Assembly (NCBI GenBank): GCA_009760855.2
Contig: WPIO01000167.1
Coordinates: 301,001 to 365,000, forward strand
DNA length: 64,000 nucleotides
Direction of reading: 5' to 3'
From: Cristatella mucedo
Taxonomy: Eukaryota > Bryozoa > Phylactolaemata > Cristatellidae
The position numbers and the translations under genes are program-made. The first letter of the stretch is position 1. Every line of letters starts with the position of its first letter. Below the pieces are notes generated by a model. It did not search any database. It had not been told where the DNA came from and saw only the letters and a program-made list of their open reading frames with translations. Positions 1-10,640 of this stretch are shown here, one piece after another.

Positions 1-420
1 CCTATGCAAAACGAGTTAGGATGGCTGCCGGTTGATAAACGGATGCAGAGCAAAGTTCTTAAGCTGATCCGTCAGGCCCGCCACGGCTTGGCTCCTGCGT
101 GCCTAGCTGAACTGCTGCACCAGTCTCAGACACTTCGAGTCCTGAGGTCCTTTATGGACGATAAATTAGCTGTTCAATTGATCCGTTTCAAAACCATTGG
201 CGACAGGAGCTTAAGCTCAGCAGGTACTAGATTGTGGAACTCGCTTCAAACATTCTTACGAAACGACCAGTACTCTCCATCTGCCTACTATGGCTCATCC
301 TTTTCAGAGGTACTGAGCTGCGACATTCTAGCTACTCACTAGCTCAACTGCCGTCCTGAATCTGCTGTGCTTCCCAATTTGTTTCGCGAGAAGAAGTCTG
401 TTGGTTATGGAATGCTTGCC
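1..420 (+). mobile_element. LINE-B non-LTR retrotransposon, C-terminal end
   Basis: An open frame at 4-342 encodes the extreme C-terminal region of a CR1/L2-type LINE protein. The motif LGWLPVDKRMQSKVLKLI matches the 'LHWLPV..RI.FK' block found after the reverse transcriptase in these elements, and GTRLWNSL matches the 'APRLWNSLP' block. The frame closes with a stop at 340-342. The same family returns at about 28.8-29.2 kb, where the 'ctgccggttgat' stretch and following sequence are recognisable. It differs from the dominant LINE-A family. The copy is cut by the window start, so its 5' extent is unknown. Family level is secure; clade is inferred. Confidence 0.65.
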
Positions 421-1342
421 GAAAGCCGCTTAGGCTGTGAGTGTGCTATACAAAGCTCCACTGCATAACATCCACTTAGTCTATATGCCCTTTTTGAGTT
501 ACAGATAGAGATGTTTTACATTTTCATGATTCATTCCACAAACGTATGTTAGAGTCTCTGGGAAAAGGCCCGATCTGCCCGAAAGGCTGGCAGATAAGGG
601 TGCAACAGCTTAGCCGAATCGTTGGGAGAGAAGTGCCCATTGTCTGCCAAAACAAGAGGGCTATCGGAATCTCGGTAAGGAATTTCCTCACCGATGGCAA
701 GCTGATAGTCAGTGGTCGCTGCATTGCTGACGGTCTAGCGGGTAAGTCCAGAGGCATCGTGAACTTCGCGGCATAAAAAAATTGTTGAAAAAACAAGCCA
801 TGATAAATTGCTAAGAAGTCCAAGCAAAGTCCAAAGGACTGTCGGTTTCTCAGTATTGCCCGAAATGAAGCAGCATCCCATAAGAAACATGTCAGTGAGC
901 TTGTTCATTCACAGTGGGGAGAAAGCTATGTCGGCGACTTGAGCAGTTAGATCGACGCCCTTTCCAGAGTTTGCAGGGCCTCGTCGTTGGTATGCTTCAC
1001 GGATCGTGTTGATGTCGGATGTGGGTCGCGGGTAGTCTTTGGCTCACAGTCTCGGCAGCAGTGCAGCTGAGCGCCTGCAAAGCATTGGTGGGACGACAGG
1101 TTGCTGATGGAGATTTATGATAGAATTAACAAATGGCTGGTTAGTTAGGCTTTGTTCGGGTATGAGTGGACCTTTGGGGATGGAAGTTCGGGTCAAAGGC
1201 TTGCTAAGAAAACAAGGAAAACTTGGTTTTCATTAACAATAAAACCGGTTGGGCCACCGACACATTCAATGGCCCTCAGTAATTTACAATTATAAGTGAC
1301 ATATTTTCGGCTGTGAGCAATTTTCGAGGTGGAAAGAAAAGC

Positions 1343-1393
1343 ACTCAAGAGAGAGAGAGACAGACAGAGCGGCAGATAGAGACAGAGAGAGAC

Positions 1394-1460
<67 letters not shown>
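1343..1460. repeat. (GA)n microsatellite
   Basis: About 115 bases of GAGA repeat interrupted by CAGA units, ending in a pure GA run before 'ttatccta'. Confidence 0.95.
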
Positions 1461-1467
<7 letters not shown>

Positions 1468-2008
1468 ACCCTTTAAATGAGAATGCAGAATCGTTAAACA
1501 ATGGGGCCACTGCGAATCACTGAGCTGCTAAAGCCAAGCAGCAGGTTTTGACACACAAAGGAACACTGCTTGGCACAGAAAGAAGTGTGAGTACAAATAC
1601 CTTTCAGCCCAAACCTGATAGTGTCAACGTCCACAAAGTTTAGCTGGCAGCACCTTAAAATGCATTTGTCCTATCGTATTCGGATAATTTAGTTTTACTT
1701 GCTGCTCCGTTCGTAATTTCAATCATCAGTAAATAATGTTGTGGTAAGATTAGGACTTCATTTAGCCAAAGTGCGAGAGAGTTTCAGAGAAGACGTCCAA
1801 TCAGGTACATGGGCAGTCAGAGAGGCTTGTATCTGCTTAGCCCAAGCAGTGGGAGAGAAGTTCGCTTTGTCGGCCAGAACAAGACGGATGTGGGTTTGGG
1901 CGTGTTTAACCTAGACAGGGATAGGCTTCCCACCTGGCTAGGTGGTAGCCAGCCATTGATACACCTCTACTAAAATATTATGGTCTTGGTTTCAATAATC
2001 ACTGGCAG

Positions 2009-2100
2009 ATATATATATATATATATATTTATATATTATTAATTAAATATATATATGTATATATGTGTGTGTGTGTGTGTGTGTTAGATATATATGTGTA
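2009..2100. repeat. (AT)n and (TG)n compound microsatellite
   Basis: Alternating AT runs at about 2010-2060 are followed by a TG run at about 2064-2084 and more AT. The minus-strand open frame that ends here is a read-through of the repeat, not a gene. Confidence 0.9.
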
Positions 2101-3433
2101 TTTAGATAGATACACTGGGTGGTTATTAAAATAAAATATGTATCAGATATATTTATTATTGGAATGCATGTACTGGTTAATATATTTATGATGCACGTTA
2201 TGTAATTACAAATATTGGCCCGGTTGCTGACTAATAACTGATGACTGGATTTAACTAGCCACTGCAAGCCAGGGCTTATGAACAGAGCAGTTTTTAATTA
2301 TGGAAACTGTCCCACACAATTGTGTACAATAGCTGAAGCAGGTTCACTGACAATTCGCTGCAAGTGTCATCGGCACTAGCACTGAAATCCGGCAGTCGAC
2401 TGCCATTCAATACTACCAGCCACCGCCAGTGTGCTGTAGTCACTGACAATATGACAGGAGTGAGAGAAACCTTCAGAAGTGAGAGTCTGCAAACCCACGA
2501 AGAGCAATTGCCGTTGAGAGAAATTACAACTAGCTAGAGCAGTCCTCTTTATAAAATAAAGTTGCAGCTATCTACGTCATCGTTAGCAATTGGCATGTGA
2601 CACAAAGTTTTGTAACCACATTGAACTTTCTGAAATTCGATTCCTTGACATTATAGAGCAATGAATTGCAATCACAACAGAGCCGCATCATTGCATGGAG
2701 CGTCATTGCAATAGTGAGGATCCTCGTGAGATTTGTTTTAAAGATTATAACTAGTGTTACCAGCACTCAGATTAATAGTACATTCGCAGGCTCCATTGGA
2801 ATTGTGCCCCCATAGAATTAAAGCAGCTTATTTGTCGTCAGAGAGAAGCAGTCAATAACCTCAGCAGTTTGTAAAATAACAGTATTAAAAGCTAGGTATG
2901 ACCATCGCAGGCTCCATTTCCGTTATAACAGCTACATGAAGGGTGTCTTGTTTGTACTTCGTAACATCCGTCAAGGTTGCAAAAACTATTCATCACAACC
3001 ATAATAATACGTTTGTATAATGCCTTTGAGAACTAAATCTATTTCTCGGCACTTTGCATGTGCTTAAAGGAAGCAGAAAACAATTATTAGTTGTAAGGTT
3101 GAGATGTCAGCAATCTTAACCTGGTAAGAAATAACATGGGCGATGTCAACACTCGTGTACTGTGAGTGCCAGACTGCTTGGTGTCAGCGAGGACAGCACA
3201 TTAAGGACACATCACAAGAGCCCCCTAAAAGCTGCCATAAACAGATACGATATGACGCTTCTTTGAAAGTGTCTTTAAGTCTGGGATGTCGTGCCAGCTC
3301 CATGCAGTAGAATCATGTGAGATAAAGGAACTGTCTCTGAATGATTATAGGTTCCCACAAGGTTTGGAAAGTCTAGTGAAGTAAAAGAAATCAGGTCGTA
3401 TGATGGAGCAGTAGATCTTATAGGTGAGCCAGA

Positions 3434-4078
3434 ATGAAGAGACCTAAACGTGAGTGGCCAGGACTAGCATCTTTAACATCAATAATATATAAAGATGAAG
3501 ATTGTTCTAGAAACCCAATATTTTCTTCCTATATTAGTCATGTGAGGGCCAACCAAACCACAATCAAGACTGATCTACCTTACACCTCTTTTAACTGGAA
3601 ACCCCTTTTTATTCCATGCTTTATAAGTACCAGCGAAATAAATTGCTTTTTCAATTGCTTCATAAGGGGTTCCACAAACTAAGTAACGACCAAATGTTCC
3701 TTGTTCATTTGAGTTAAATCCTAATATATCTCCAATACTATTAACAAAAACTGATGAATTACTTTCAAGTAAAATAATTCATTAGCCGCTTACTTGCATG
3801 ACTATCCTATCATCTGTATCAACACTAACATTTATTCCACTACTAGTTCTGTTCGATGGATTAAAACAAGCTCTGACATTATTTGAAGCTCTAACAATCT
3901 TATTTCTATCATAATATCCTTCTGGAATTGAAGCAGAGAAGTCATATGGCACAATACAAGTATTTATAAACCAATGCATATCACTTTGTGCAAGAACAAC
4001 ATTTGAAATTGTTTTATTTATATTCGTAAATTCTACTCTACCCAATCCAACTTTATAATACCCTGATTCACGTCCCAA
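3434..4078 (-). pseudogene. Virion structural (penton/minor-capsid-like) protein, broken copy A
   Basis: The readable part is a 98-residue frame starting at 4078. It contains IPEGYYDRNKI, which resembles the 'IP.G.Y....l' strand-turn seen near the N-terminus of penton/minor capsid proteins of Polinton-type viruses. After the first stop (about 3782) the homology continues in the same orientation with an LGF motif, then a segment containing YEAIEKAI, with further breaks. That continuation also appears in copy B (4325-4690), so the stop is decay, not the true end. The virion role is an inference from motif style and the neighbouring packaging ATPase. It could be an unrelated phage-like or host protein. 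Confidence 0.4.
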
Positions 4079-4324
4079 TATTATTGGAAAGGAATTAGTT
4101 TTGAATCTAAATTACGAGTTCCTGTTAATTTCACAGAAATTCTTATAATATTCCTTTTTAATTTCTATAGTGACCACAACATCTGTAATTACATCAATTT
4201 CAATTTAATTTCAATTGTGATCTGATAGGCTATTCATAAAAGTACTTAGTAAATCTATATCAACTTTAAAGGGTAAGTTTAATATATTTAGAATATGTAA
4301 ATCAAGGTTTCACCTGGATCGAAA

Positions 4325-4690
4325 GCATCAACATTAATAATTATAAAGAGGTTGATTGTTCTAAAAATCCATTTTTTCTTTCAATATAATTAGTAAGAGG
4401 GTCAACTAAGTCACAATCCAACCATCCATCGTGCACTTCTATTATCGATAAAACCATTTTATTCCAGGCTTTAAAAATGCCAGCGAAATACATTGCTTTT
4501 TCAATTGCTTCATAAAGTGTACCACCAACTAATGCAGGATCAAATGTTCATGGTTGATTTGACTTAAATCCTAATCTATTTCCAATAATATTAACAACGT
4601 CAGCATTACTTCCAAGTATAACAACAAAATCACCTCCTGCTTGCATATTTACTTTATCATCACCATCAACTGTAAACATTTTTTATCATT
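4325..4690 (-). pseudogene. Duplicate of the capsid-like module, broken copy B
   Basis: On the minus strand a coding-like segment begins at about 4684 with a VDGDDKVNMQ motif and runs through LGF and YEAIEKAMYFAG to about 4330, with one internal in-frame stop. Copy A has the matching blocks VDTDDRIVMQ, LGF and YEAIEKAI at about 3.82-3.6 kb. Copy B lacks the N-terminal half of copy A (the IPEGYY part). It is therefore a partial tandem duplicate within the viral island, or a second paralogous gene that kept only the shared domain. Confidence 0.45.
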
Positions 4691-4833
4691 CCCTAACTAT
4701 TAAATATTGAAAATAGTTAGAAACTGATTTCCTTCATCATAAACAGACCAAAACCTACCTTCATCTTCAGTTTTCGTTAAGTCTATAACACAATATCCAA
4801 ATCTTTTTTCTAGTACTAGAATGAACCCAATCT

Positions 4834-5202
4834 TCAATTTTTTCTTTCTATATCACCAACATATGACTCACGGATATATTCAATATCACTATTGTTTTTT
4901 GTAAATATTAGAATCAAAATTATATTTTTTCTAATTTCTCGTTTAGGTATTCTAGTAAATCCTTGAGCAAGATTAAATACATTCATTCCTTTATGTCGTC
5001 CTCTAGAAAAGTAATCTAATATCTCAGTTTGATCTTCTGACATAAGATCATCTAACACAATTGCATTTTTACAATTTTTACATGAGTCAACATCCAACAT
5101 TTCATCAAGTCCATTAATCCCAACGTGAGTATGATTATCTTTTGTCAATAACATGAAACCGCGATATAGTTTGTGATCTAACTTGATGCGATAATAGTAC
5201 AA
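4834..5202 (-). pseudogene. FtsK/HerA-type genome-packaging ATPase fragment
   Basis: This 122-residue minus-strand frame matches the C-terminal half of viral DNA-packaging ATPases of the Polinton/adintovirus/giant-virus lineage. It shows a Walker B strand with two acids (AIVLDDLM), then YFSRGRHKGMNVFNLAQ, which fits the family pattern of a 'RGRHK' element followed by a Q-bearing sensor strand, then a 'REIRKN' arginine-finger-like element. The N-terminal half with Walker A is missing: upstream DNA on the minus strand carries stops and changes character near 5.23 kb. Past the ORF end the frame appears to continue after a shift, so the 3' end is also broken. Family assignment is fairly confident; activity is excluded. 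Confidence 0.65.
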
Positions 5203-5224
5203 GCATCATACTTCATTGGGACAG

Positions 5225-5965
5225 TGCTTATTTCTTGTTTCAATTGAAACCATTTCTATGATATTATTTATTTTGTTTTAATTAAAATTAATTGTGCAGT
5301 TGCTTGTGGTTCTAGTGCTGCTGCAGTCGCTATTTTTCTTGCACTAACTCCATCAGATAGATCAGGTAGAACTGCATAATACTCATTTTTAAAAATTCAA
5401 GAGATATCTGGTTTAACTCCTGATACTCCTGATATAACCGTTGAGAGCTTGGAAGTTGAGATGCAATCCATGTTGAGCATTAGGAGATTTCTGAAGGATC
5501 TTCTAGAAGTGGTTCAACTTTAGCCCTAACAGCTGTTTCAAGGTTAGTCGTTACATCATTAAATCCAGCCGTTATTATTTTTGAGCGTCAATATCACATT
5601 CATCTAGATACAAGTTTTAAACTGAATTATCAATCATAACTGAAATATCAGAATCAAGTGTTCGTTGATCGCATGCAATCAACCTTGTTTAACAAGATAA
5701 TCATTAATAATAATTGGCGAGCCGTGATGGCACACTAGGTAAGGCTGTTGCTTTCATAACCTCGCCTGCAGTGGGCGATTCATAATCGCCACTGTAAGCG
5801 GTGGTGATAGCCGTAAAGGCTATTCACAGATTTCTATTAGAAAACGAATAAATGAATCTTATTCTGGAATAAGTTTATCGAGTGAATGTCTCACTATTCG
5901 CTGATCATTACATTTCATTTGTTGAAAGCCAATTCTTACTGCCGTTTTTCAAGACTCTTTGGAAC
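5225..5965 (-). pseudogene. Decayed minus-strand coding-like segments of the viral island
   Basis: Short stretches read sensibly on the minus strand but are cut by stops: one near 5480-5580 containing VTTNLETAVRAKVEPLLED, one near 5285-5345 containing ARKIATAAALEPQATAQ, and two short segments at about 5.6-5.7 kb and 5.87-5.96 kb that both contain a D-Q-R triplet. The SINE at 5714-5862 lies between the last two and splits what may have been one gene. No family is recognised. Their strand and AT-rich composition match the ATPase and capsid-like frames. Confidence 0.3.
5714..5862 (+). mobile_element. SINE-1 (tRNA-derived), copy lacking the B box
   Basis: This matches the copies at 9.7, 11.7, 39.8 and 46.5 kb. 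A Pol III A box (TGGCACACTAG, 5728-5738) is followed by 'taaggctgttgctttcat'. The sequence then skips from the 'aacctcg' segment directly to 'cctgcagtgggcgat', losing the stretch with the B box that the other copies keep. The tail ('cgccactgtaagcggtggtgatagc') matches the family. It is inserted in the AT-rich viral island. Confidence 0.75.
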
Positions 5966-6117
5966 TGAGAACTCTTGAAACATCCATTTCTACAGAAATA
6001 AATAATTGTTTACAAATCAGTTTCTTCATCAACGTAATCAGATTTAACAAATAGTAGTTCTTCAAGTTTTATATCACCATGTTAATCATTACTATAATAA
6101 AAAAACTCATCGTCAGC

Positions 6118-6265
6118 TTATTAAGATTCTGATTGAGATTCTGATTCTGAATCTGATTCAGATTCAGGAATGTAATCAGGATCTTCAGATAGTGCATCTG
6201 ATACTGAATCTGTGTCTGAATTAGTTACATCAACAGAATCTTCGTCTTCATCATAATCTTGTTTG
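6118..6265 (-). pseudogene. Acidic Ser/Asp-rich protein tail
   Basis: On the minus strand this stretch encodes an acidic low-complexity C-terminus (motifs DYDEDEDS, SDALSEDPDYIPE, then repeated Ser-Glu/Ser-Asp) ending in consecutive stops near 6118. It comes from GAATCT/GATTCA hexamer expansion. It lies in the viral island, upstream (in minus-strand sense) of the ATPase fragment. No function is assigned. Confidence 0.4.
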
Positions 6266-6643
6266 ACTTTTAAACATTATAGATTTTCTTCTTCCATTTC
6301 TATAATAGTTAAGTTAGAGTTTTTTACTTATATTTAATTTCTCTAGACTCTTGAATAGATCTATTGCTTCTAATAAATCAACATGTTTTACATTTATTTC
6401 CATTTTCTCTTTATCAGCAAATCTAACTTGCTGTACAACCTTTTGTTTCTTGTCTTCATTCGTTCGTTTAAATATCTACATTAGTATAGGTATATAGATT
6501 ATTTCACTAGCATTGCAATCATTACGTTGTCCTAGATTATGGCTATTACTCAATGCCTAACTTATTTTAAGATGTCCGTATGCATAGCAGCAGATTCCAC
6601 AATCTAGATAACTTCATTTTGAGTCAGATGCTCATAATGCTAT

Positions 6644-6838
6644 TCAAATTTCATTTATAGTATACTTTACATGTTTGTTACTTCTAACTAACGATTGATC
6701 ACAATTGTATCTACTTTTGTATCTATACATGCTTTGAGATATATGTTTTAAATTTTTTACAACTGCATATTGATTTACTCCTTCTGCTTTCTTGGATTGA
6801 CCAATTTGTTTTCCATCTTTATAAGTAATTTCATTCAT
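6644..6838 (-). CDS. Small hypothetical frame, 64 residues, in the viral island
   Basis: A short Lys-rich frame starting MNEITYKDGKQIGQSKK with no recognised domain. It shares strand and AT-rich composition with the other virus-like frames and lies at the right edge of the island. The sequence beyond its stop (about 6.5-6.64 kb) has short coding-like runs in other frames, so it may be the front of a longer broken gene. Confidence 0.25.
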   Translation of the reverse strand: MNEITYKDGKQIGQSKKAEGVNQYAVVKNLKHISQSMYRYKSRYNCDQSLVRSNKHVKYTINEI

Positions 6839-6919
6839 TTCATATACATTCCCTCATTACAAATGATATATGAGTAAAGTTTTGGTCTAGCCTAAGCATC
6901 GTAATAACCGTGTTTCAGA

Positions 6920-7322
6920 ATTGAACTTTTTGTTAATACCGCTCACAAACCTCAATCTTTTCTTGACTGTGCCTTTCTTCTAAATGCTCCCGCAGCTTGG
7001 AACGTGCTCCCGACTTCCGTCATGACACCCGAGACTTCACGTCATTTAGAAAGAAATTAAAAACTCACCTTTTCCTCAAAGCATTTAGTGATTATGAGTG
7101 ATTTGTCATTCAGGAGCTTACGTATACTGATACTGTGCTTGCTGCTGCTAACTACAACTGTGTTCAGAGACTATAAGGTAACCCATAACAACTTTATTCT
7201 AATTTTGTATAAAGCATTCTAAAACTACCCGCACTATCGTGTTTCTTTGCAGCGAATGTAAAGCTCTTTGAAAGACATTGGGTTTTTTTCTCAGGGTGCT
7301 ATATCAAGTGTGTTATTATGTT
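6920..7322 (+). mobile_element. LINE-A 3' end, diverged
   Basis: The segment matches the LINE-A C-terminal coding end ('cctcaatctttt', 'gctcccgcagcttggaacgtgctcccgac') and then the 3' untranslated region, closing with 'tctcagggtgctatatcaagtgtgttatt'. Many substitutions make it an old copy. It abuts the viral island. Confidence 0.7.
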
Positions 7323-7544
7323 GTTACTGCTCGATCAGTGATGCTCTAGCCAGGGGCGAATGCTAGAAGGTTCCTCGAATGACTTTCTTTAGCAGAGGAA
7401 TGGCCACAGTGGTTATATGCGACTAGAAGTGCATTAACGACTCAAGCTATTCATCAAAATTGGTGTGAGGCAAAGGCTGTGATTTCTTGCAGCAATACAT
7501 GCAGCAACGACACTGCATGATGCTTTTAGCAGCTCGGCCTCATA

Positions 7545-8735
7545 ATACGGCACAATACCTCAGGGCTCCGTGCTTGGTCCGAGTCTTGTCATGGTTTATA
7601 CTCTCCCTCTTGCTGATGTGATTGCCAAGCACAATCTAGGCTTTCACTTCTATGCGGAACACTCAGTTGTACCTTTGCTTTGACCTCTCCCAGCCTGCGA
7701 GCACCTCAAATTCTCTCAACTCACTTGCTGCATGTATTGATAACATCCCCACATGGATGGCAGCAAATTTTCTACAACTGAATGATGATACAACTAAGTT
7801 ACTAGTTTTGAGTTAACCAAGTTTAATTAAGTAATTGAAATGCTGAAACTTTAAATTGGCTCTGACAGCATATCTCCAGTTAAATCAGCTCAAAATCTAG
7901 GTGTCATATTCCAAAGCAACCTCTCCTTAGACGACCATATCAGCTCCACAGTCAAATCTGCCTATTTTCAGCTTCATAACATTGCTAAAATTCGGGCTTG
8001 TTTAGATGATGATAACACATCTTAGTTGGTCCATGCATTCGTGACATCCCGTCTCGACTTCTGCAACTCACTGCTTACTGGCCTACTAGCATGTGCGATC
8101 AGGCGATTGCAGCAGGTGCAAAACTCTGCAGCTAGGCATGTCTATCGTGAGTGTCGCAGTTGCCACATTAGTCCACTTCTTGCCGACCTGCACTGGCTAC
8201 CAGTCAAGCAATGGATTGACTTCAAGGTCTTGTCACTGACTCTTGGGTCACTTCATTATTTGGCTCCAGCATATCCCGCAGATATACCCCCCCCCCCATC
8301 AGGGCAAGCATCGTACCGCCGGCTTTTCGGAATCCAAGAGTCTACCAATACCTCGTACAAACCTCAAATCTTTTGGAGACCGTGCATTTAGTTTGTATGC
8401 TCCCAAAGCTTGGAACCCGTCCCGACCTGTGTCAGAACATTCCTTGACCTGACCACATTTAAAAACACACCTATTTAGGACAGCATTTAGTGGGCCCCTG
8501 TGATTCGTCCTTGATGAGCTTGTGGATGTTGACAATGTGCATGCTGCCACTTATCAAGTTTGCATGCTGACTCTGTGCATGTCAAACCTAACCATTTTAT
8601 TTATCTTGTTTTTTTATCAAGCATGATTTCACTCACCATTCCCTTGCATTTTCCTTTGCAGCAGATGTAATGCAACTAGTGAGAGATTAAATTCTCCGAG
8701 GGTGCTTTATCAAGTGCATTATCATTTTTATTACT
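7545..8735 (+). mobile_element. LINE-A, reverse-transcriptase palm to 3' end
   Basis: The copy begins in the palm region: 'cctcagggctccgtgcttgg' encodes the PQGSVLG motif and is followed by a YTLPLADVIAKHNLGF block. The YADD catalytic box is damaged (reads YAEHS). The open frame at 8026-8391 covers the typical C-terminal region ([23 protein letters not shown]). A run of 11-12 C near 8285 marks a frame change. The 3' region ends with a 'gagggtgctttatcaagtgcattat' tail. Full-length L2/CR1 elements have an AP-type endonuclease upstream, which is absent here. Confidence 0.85.
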
Positions 8736-8739
8736 ATCA

Positions 8740-9640
8740 TTATAATTCCTGACAACTGCTGCTAATCTTAATAGCTTGTTTTTTTTAAGAACGAATTTCA
8801 CATGGTTGACCAACTACCCGACGGCAGGCGAGCCAGACGATACAAAGTTACATTTAACGTATAGCCCAATCTGCAAGACTCTGGGAACTGCTAGAGCTTG
8901 TATCTTTTTTCAAAAGAATATTGATAAATTCACGGTGACTTTTTTGCCAGTCGGTGCGTGCAACTCTCTAAGAACTTTCTCGTGCCGAGATTTAGTGTCA
9001 GATCAATTAAATTGGTGCTTGGTGCTACTCGTATTTGAAATCACTCTGATCCGTAACCGGCCGAGGCTGTTCATAAAAGGGAGCTATCGGCTTAACTCTC
9101 GTCACAACAAATGTGCCTGCGGTTTCACCCTGACCTGCATTTCAGCACTGCTTGAGTGAGGAAACTGCCTCTATTTTGGAGTTCCAGACCACTGCTGCAT
9201 GGCCGCATACCATGTACACCTAAGCCAATAGGGTTATCGGAAAGCTGCAGCAGCTATGGCTGATCATAGAGCAATCACGAACAGATGCGCGTAATCTTAA
9301 GATTAGTATGCAAATATGGCTTCTAAGCTAAATTAGTTATTTAAAATAAGTACATATTTAACCAGCTTGTCGCTTGGTTCTTTGTCAGTGTTAGCTAGGC
9401 TTCCCATTCTTTTTGCTGGATACCTTAATAAAGGGCATAATTTTCTTAAATGCTGAGTGACATCACCGCGGGACTGTGTCTAAGAAACGTATACGGATCT
9501 AACATTGGTCGTTTTAACCCCGTGTGTATTCCATCCAGGGCGTGCAATACGGGAGGGAATATTTAAAGCTCAAGCTTGAATCCAGCTTTCCATGCAGTGG
9601 AACTAGCTGGTCAAGTTCAGTGGTTAAGAAGCTCGCCCAG
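8740..9640 (+). other. Unrecognised segment with a 127-residue open frame
   Basis: A frame at 8776-9159 encodes 127 residues with several cysteines but no recognised motif, and its start follows a poly-T run. The rest to 9640 contains no gene I can support. Confidence 0.25.
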
Positions 9641-9644
9641 ACCA

Positions 9645-10640
9645 ATAATAATAATGTACTTGATAAATGGCCGTAGAGAGCTCAAAGTCTATTTATATCT
9701 TTACAACACACCAGTAAGGCGGTTGCTTTCATGACCTCGGTCCAGAGGTCGTGGGTTCGATTCCTGTGGCCGACGATTCTGTATCGCCACTGCAAGATGT
9801 GGTGCTAGCTGTAAAGACTCTTCAGTAGATATGCAAAAATAGGCAGTTTAATCGGCTAGAGTGTATATATTTATTTATTTAAATTTTCTGCAAAGGGGAA
9901 CGCGATTGAATGGTGAGTGATCTGCTTGATAAACAACATGAATAACATGGTTAGGGGGACATGCACAGGGTCAGCATGCAAGTGTGGTTAGTTGCAGCAT
10001 GCACAGTGTCAGCATTGATAAGCACATAAAGGACGAATCACAGGGACCCACTAAATGCTCTCCTAAATAGGTGTGTTTTAAGTTCTTTTTCAGTGTTTTC
10101 AATTCAGGGGATGGTCTGATGAAAGTCGGGAGTGGGTTCCAGGCATTGAGAGCATACGAACTGAATGTACGGTCTCCGGAGGATTTAAGATTTGTACGAG
10201 GTATTGGTAGACTCTAGGATTCCGAAAATTTTGGTGGGTACAATTCTTGGCCTGGTGGGGAGTAGATCTGAGACATAGGCTGGAGCCAAAGAATGAAGTA
10301 AAACAAAAGTTAGCGACAAAACCTTGAAGTCGAGCCGTTGCTTGACTGGTAGCCACGGTAGGTCGGTAAAAATTGGTGTGACGTGACAACTGCGATGCTC
10401 ACGACAGACAAGCCTAGCTGCAGAGTTTTGGACCTGCTGTAATCGCCTGATTGCACATGCCGGTAGGCCAGCAAGCAGTGAATTACAGACGTCGAGACGG
10501 ATGTCACGAATGCATGGAATACCTTAAAAGTGATATCCTTATCTAAACAGGCCCGAAATTTGGCAATGTTATGTAGCTAAAAGTAGGCAGACTTCACGGT
10601 CTGGTGGAGGTCGCTGGCTTCAGCTCAGAAGCATATGTGA
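9645..10640 (-). mobile_element. LINE-A, minus strand, split by a SINE
   Basis: Reading on the minus strand, the copy starts near 10640 within the RT C-terminal coding part, passes through LAYRHVQSGD-like and HWLPV-like decayed coding, and reaches the 3' untranslated region at about 10.0-9.89 kb. The tail continues at 9705-9645 ('aataataataatgtacttgata', the antisense of the LINE-A tail). Between these parts lies SINE-1 at about 9706-9888, so the SINE landed in the LINE 3' end. Confidence 0.8.
9706..9888 (+). mobile_element. SINE-1 nested in the LINE-A 3' end
   Basis: A tRNA-derived SINE with 'taaggcggttgctttcatg', a clear B box (GGTTCGATTCC, 9754-9764) and the family body ('cgccactgcaagatgtggtg'), ending in a short 'tttatttattt' tail. 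The first bases up to the A box look truncated compared with the 5.7-kb copy. LINE-A antisense sequence flanks both sides. Confidence 0.85.

Larger units (their letters stand above)
421..3425. other. No recognised gene; simple repeats and a weak internal repeat
   Basis: I see no credible coding region here. Short open frames at 546-776 (+), 2043-2267 (-) and 2572-2766 (-) have no recognisable motif, and the 2043-2267 frame is partly a translation of a TG/AT microsatellite. A segment at about 605-660 resembles one at about 1835-1890 (both carry 'gcttagcc', 'gggagagaag' and a 'gccaaaacaaga'-like tail), so both may belong to one unclassified dispersed repeat. Microsatellites are listed separately. 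Confidence 0.4.
3430..6900 (-). mobile_element. Endogenous Polinton/adintovirus-like DNA virus remnant
   Basis: This island is visibly more AT-rich than the flanking DNA, and nearly all its coding-like segments lie on the minus strand. From right to left it holds a 64-residue frame (6644-6838), an acidic Ser/Asp tail (about 6118-6265), broken frames at about 5230-5960, a packaging-ATPase fragment (4834-5202) and two copies of a capsid-like module (about 4325-4690 and 3434-4078). All frames carry stops or frameshifts, so it is an inactive relic. A tRNA-derived SINE interrupts it at about 5.71-5.86 kb. An ATPase next to a virion-protein-like frame is typical of Polintons, adintoviruses and related viruses. 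No protein-primed polymerase, retrovirus-type integrase, protease or major capsid protein is seen, so the exact group is inference. Confidence 0.55.

Noticed and set aside
9706-9888. A functional tRNA gene suggested by the B box
   Set aside because: The body after the B box is the SINE-1 family sequence, repeated at several loci; no cloverleaf is evident.
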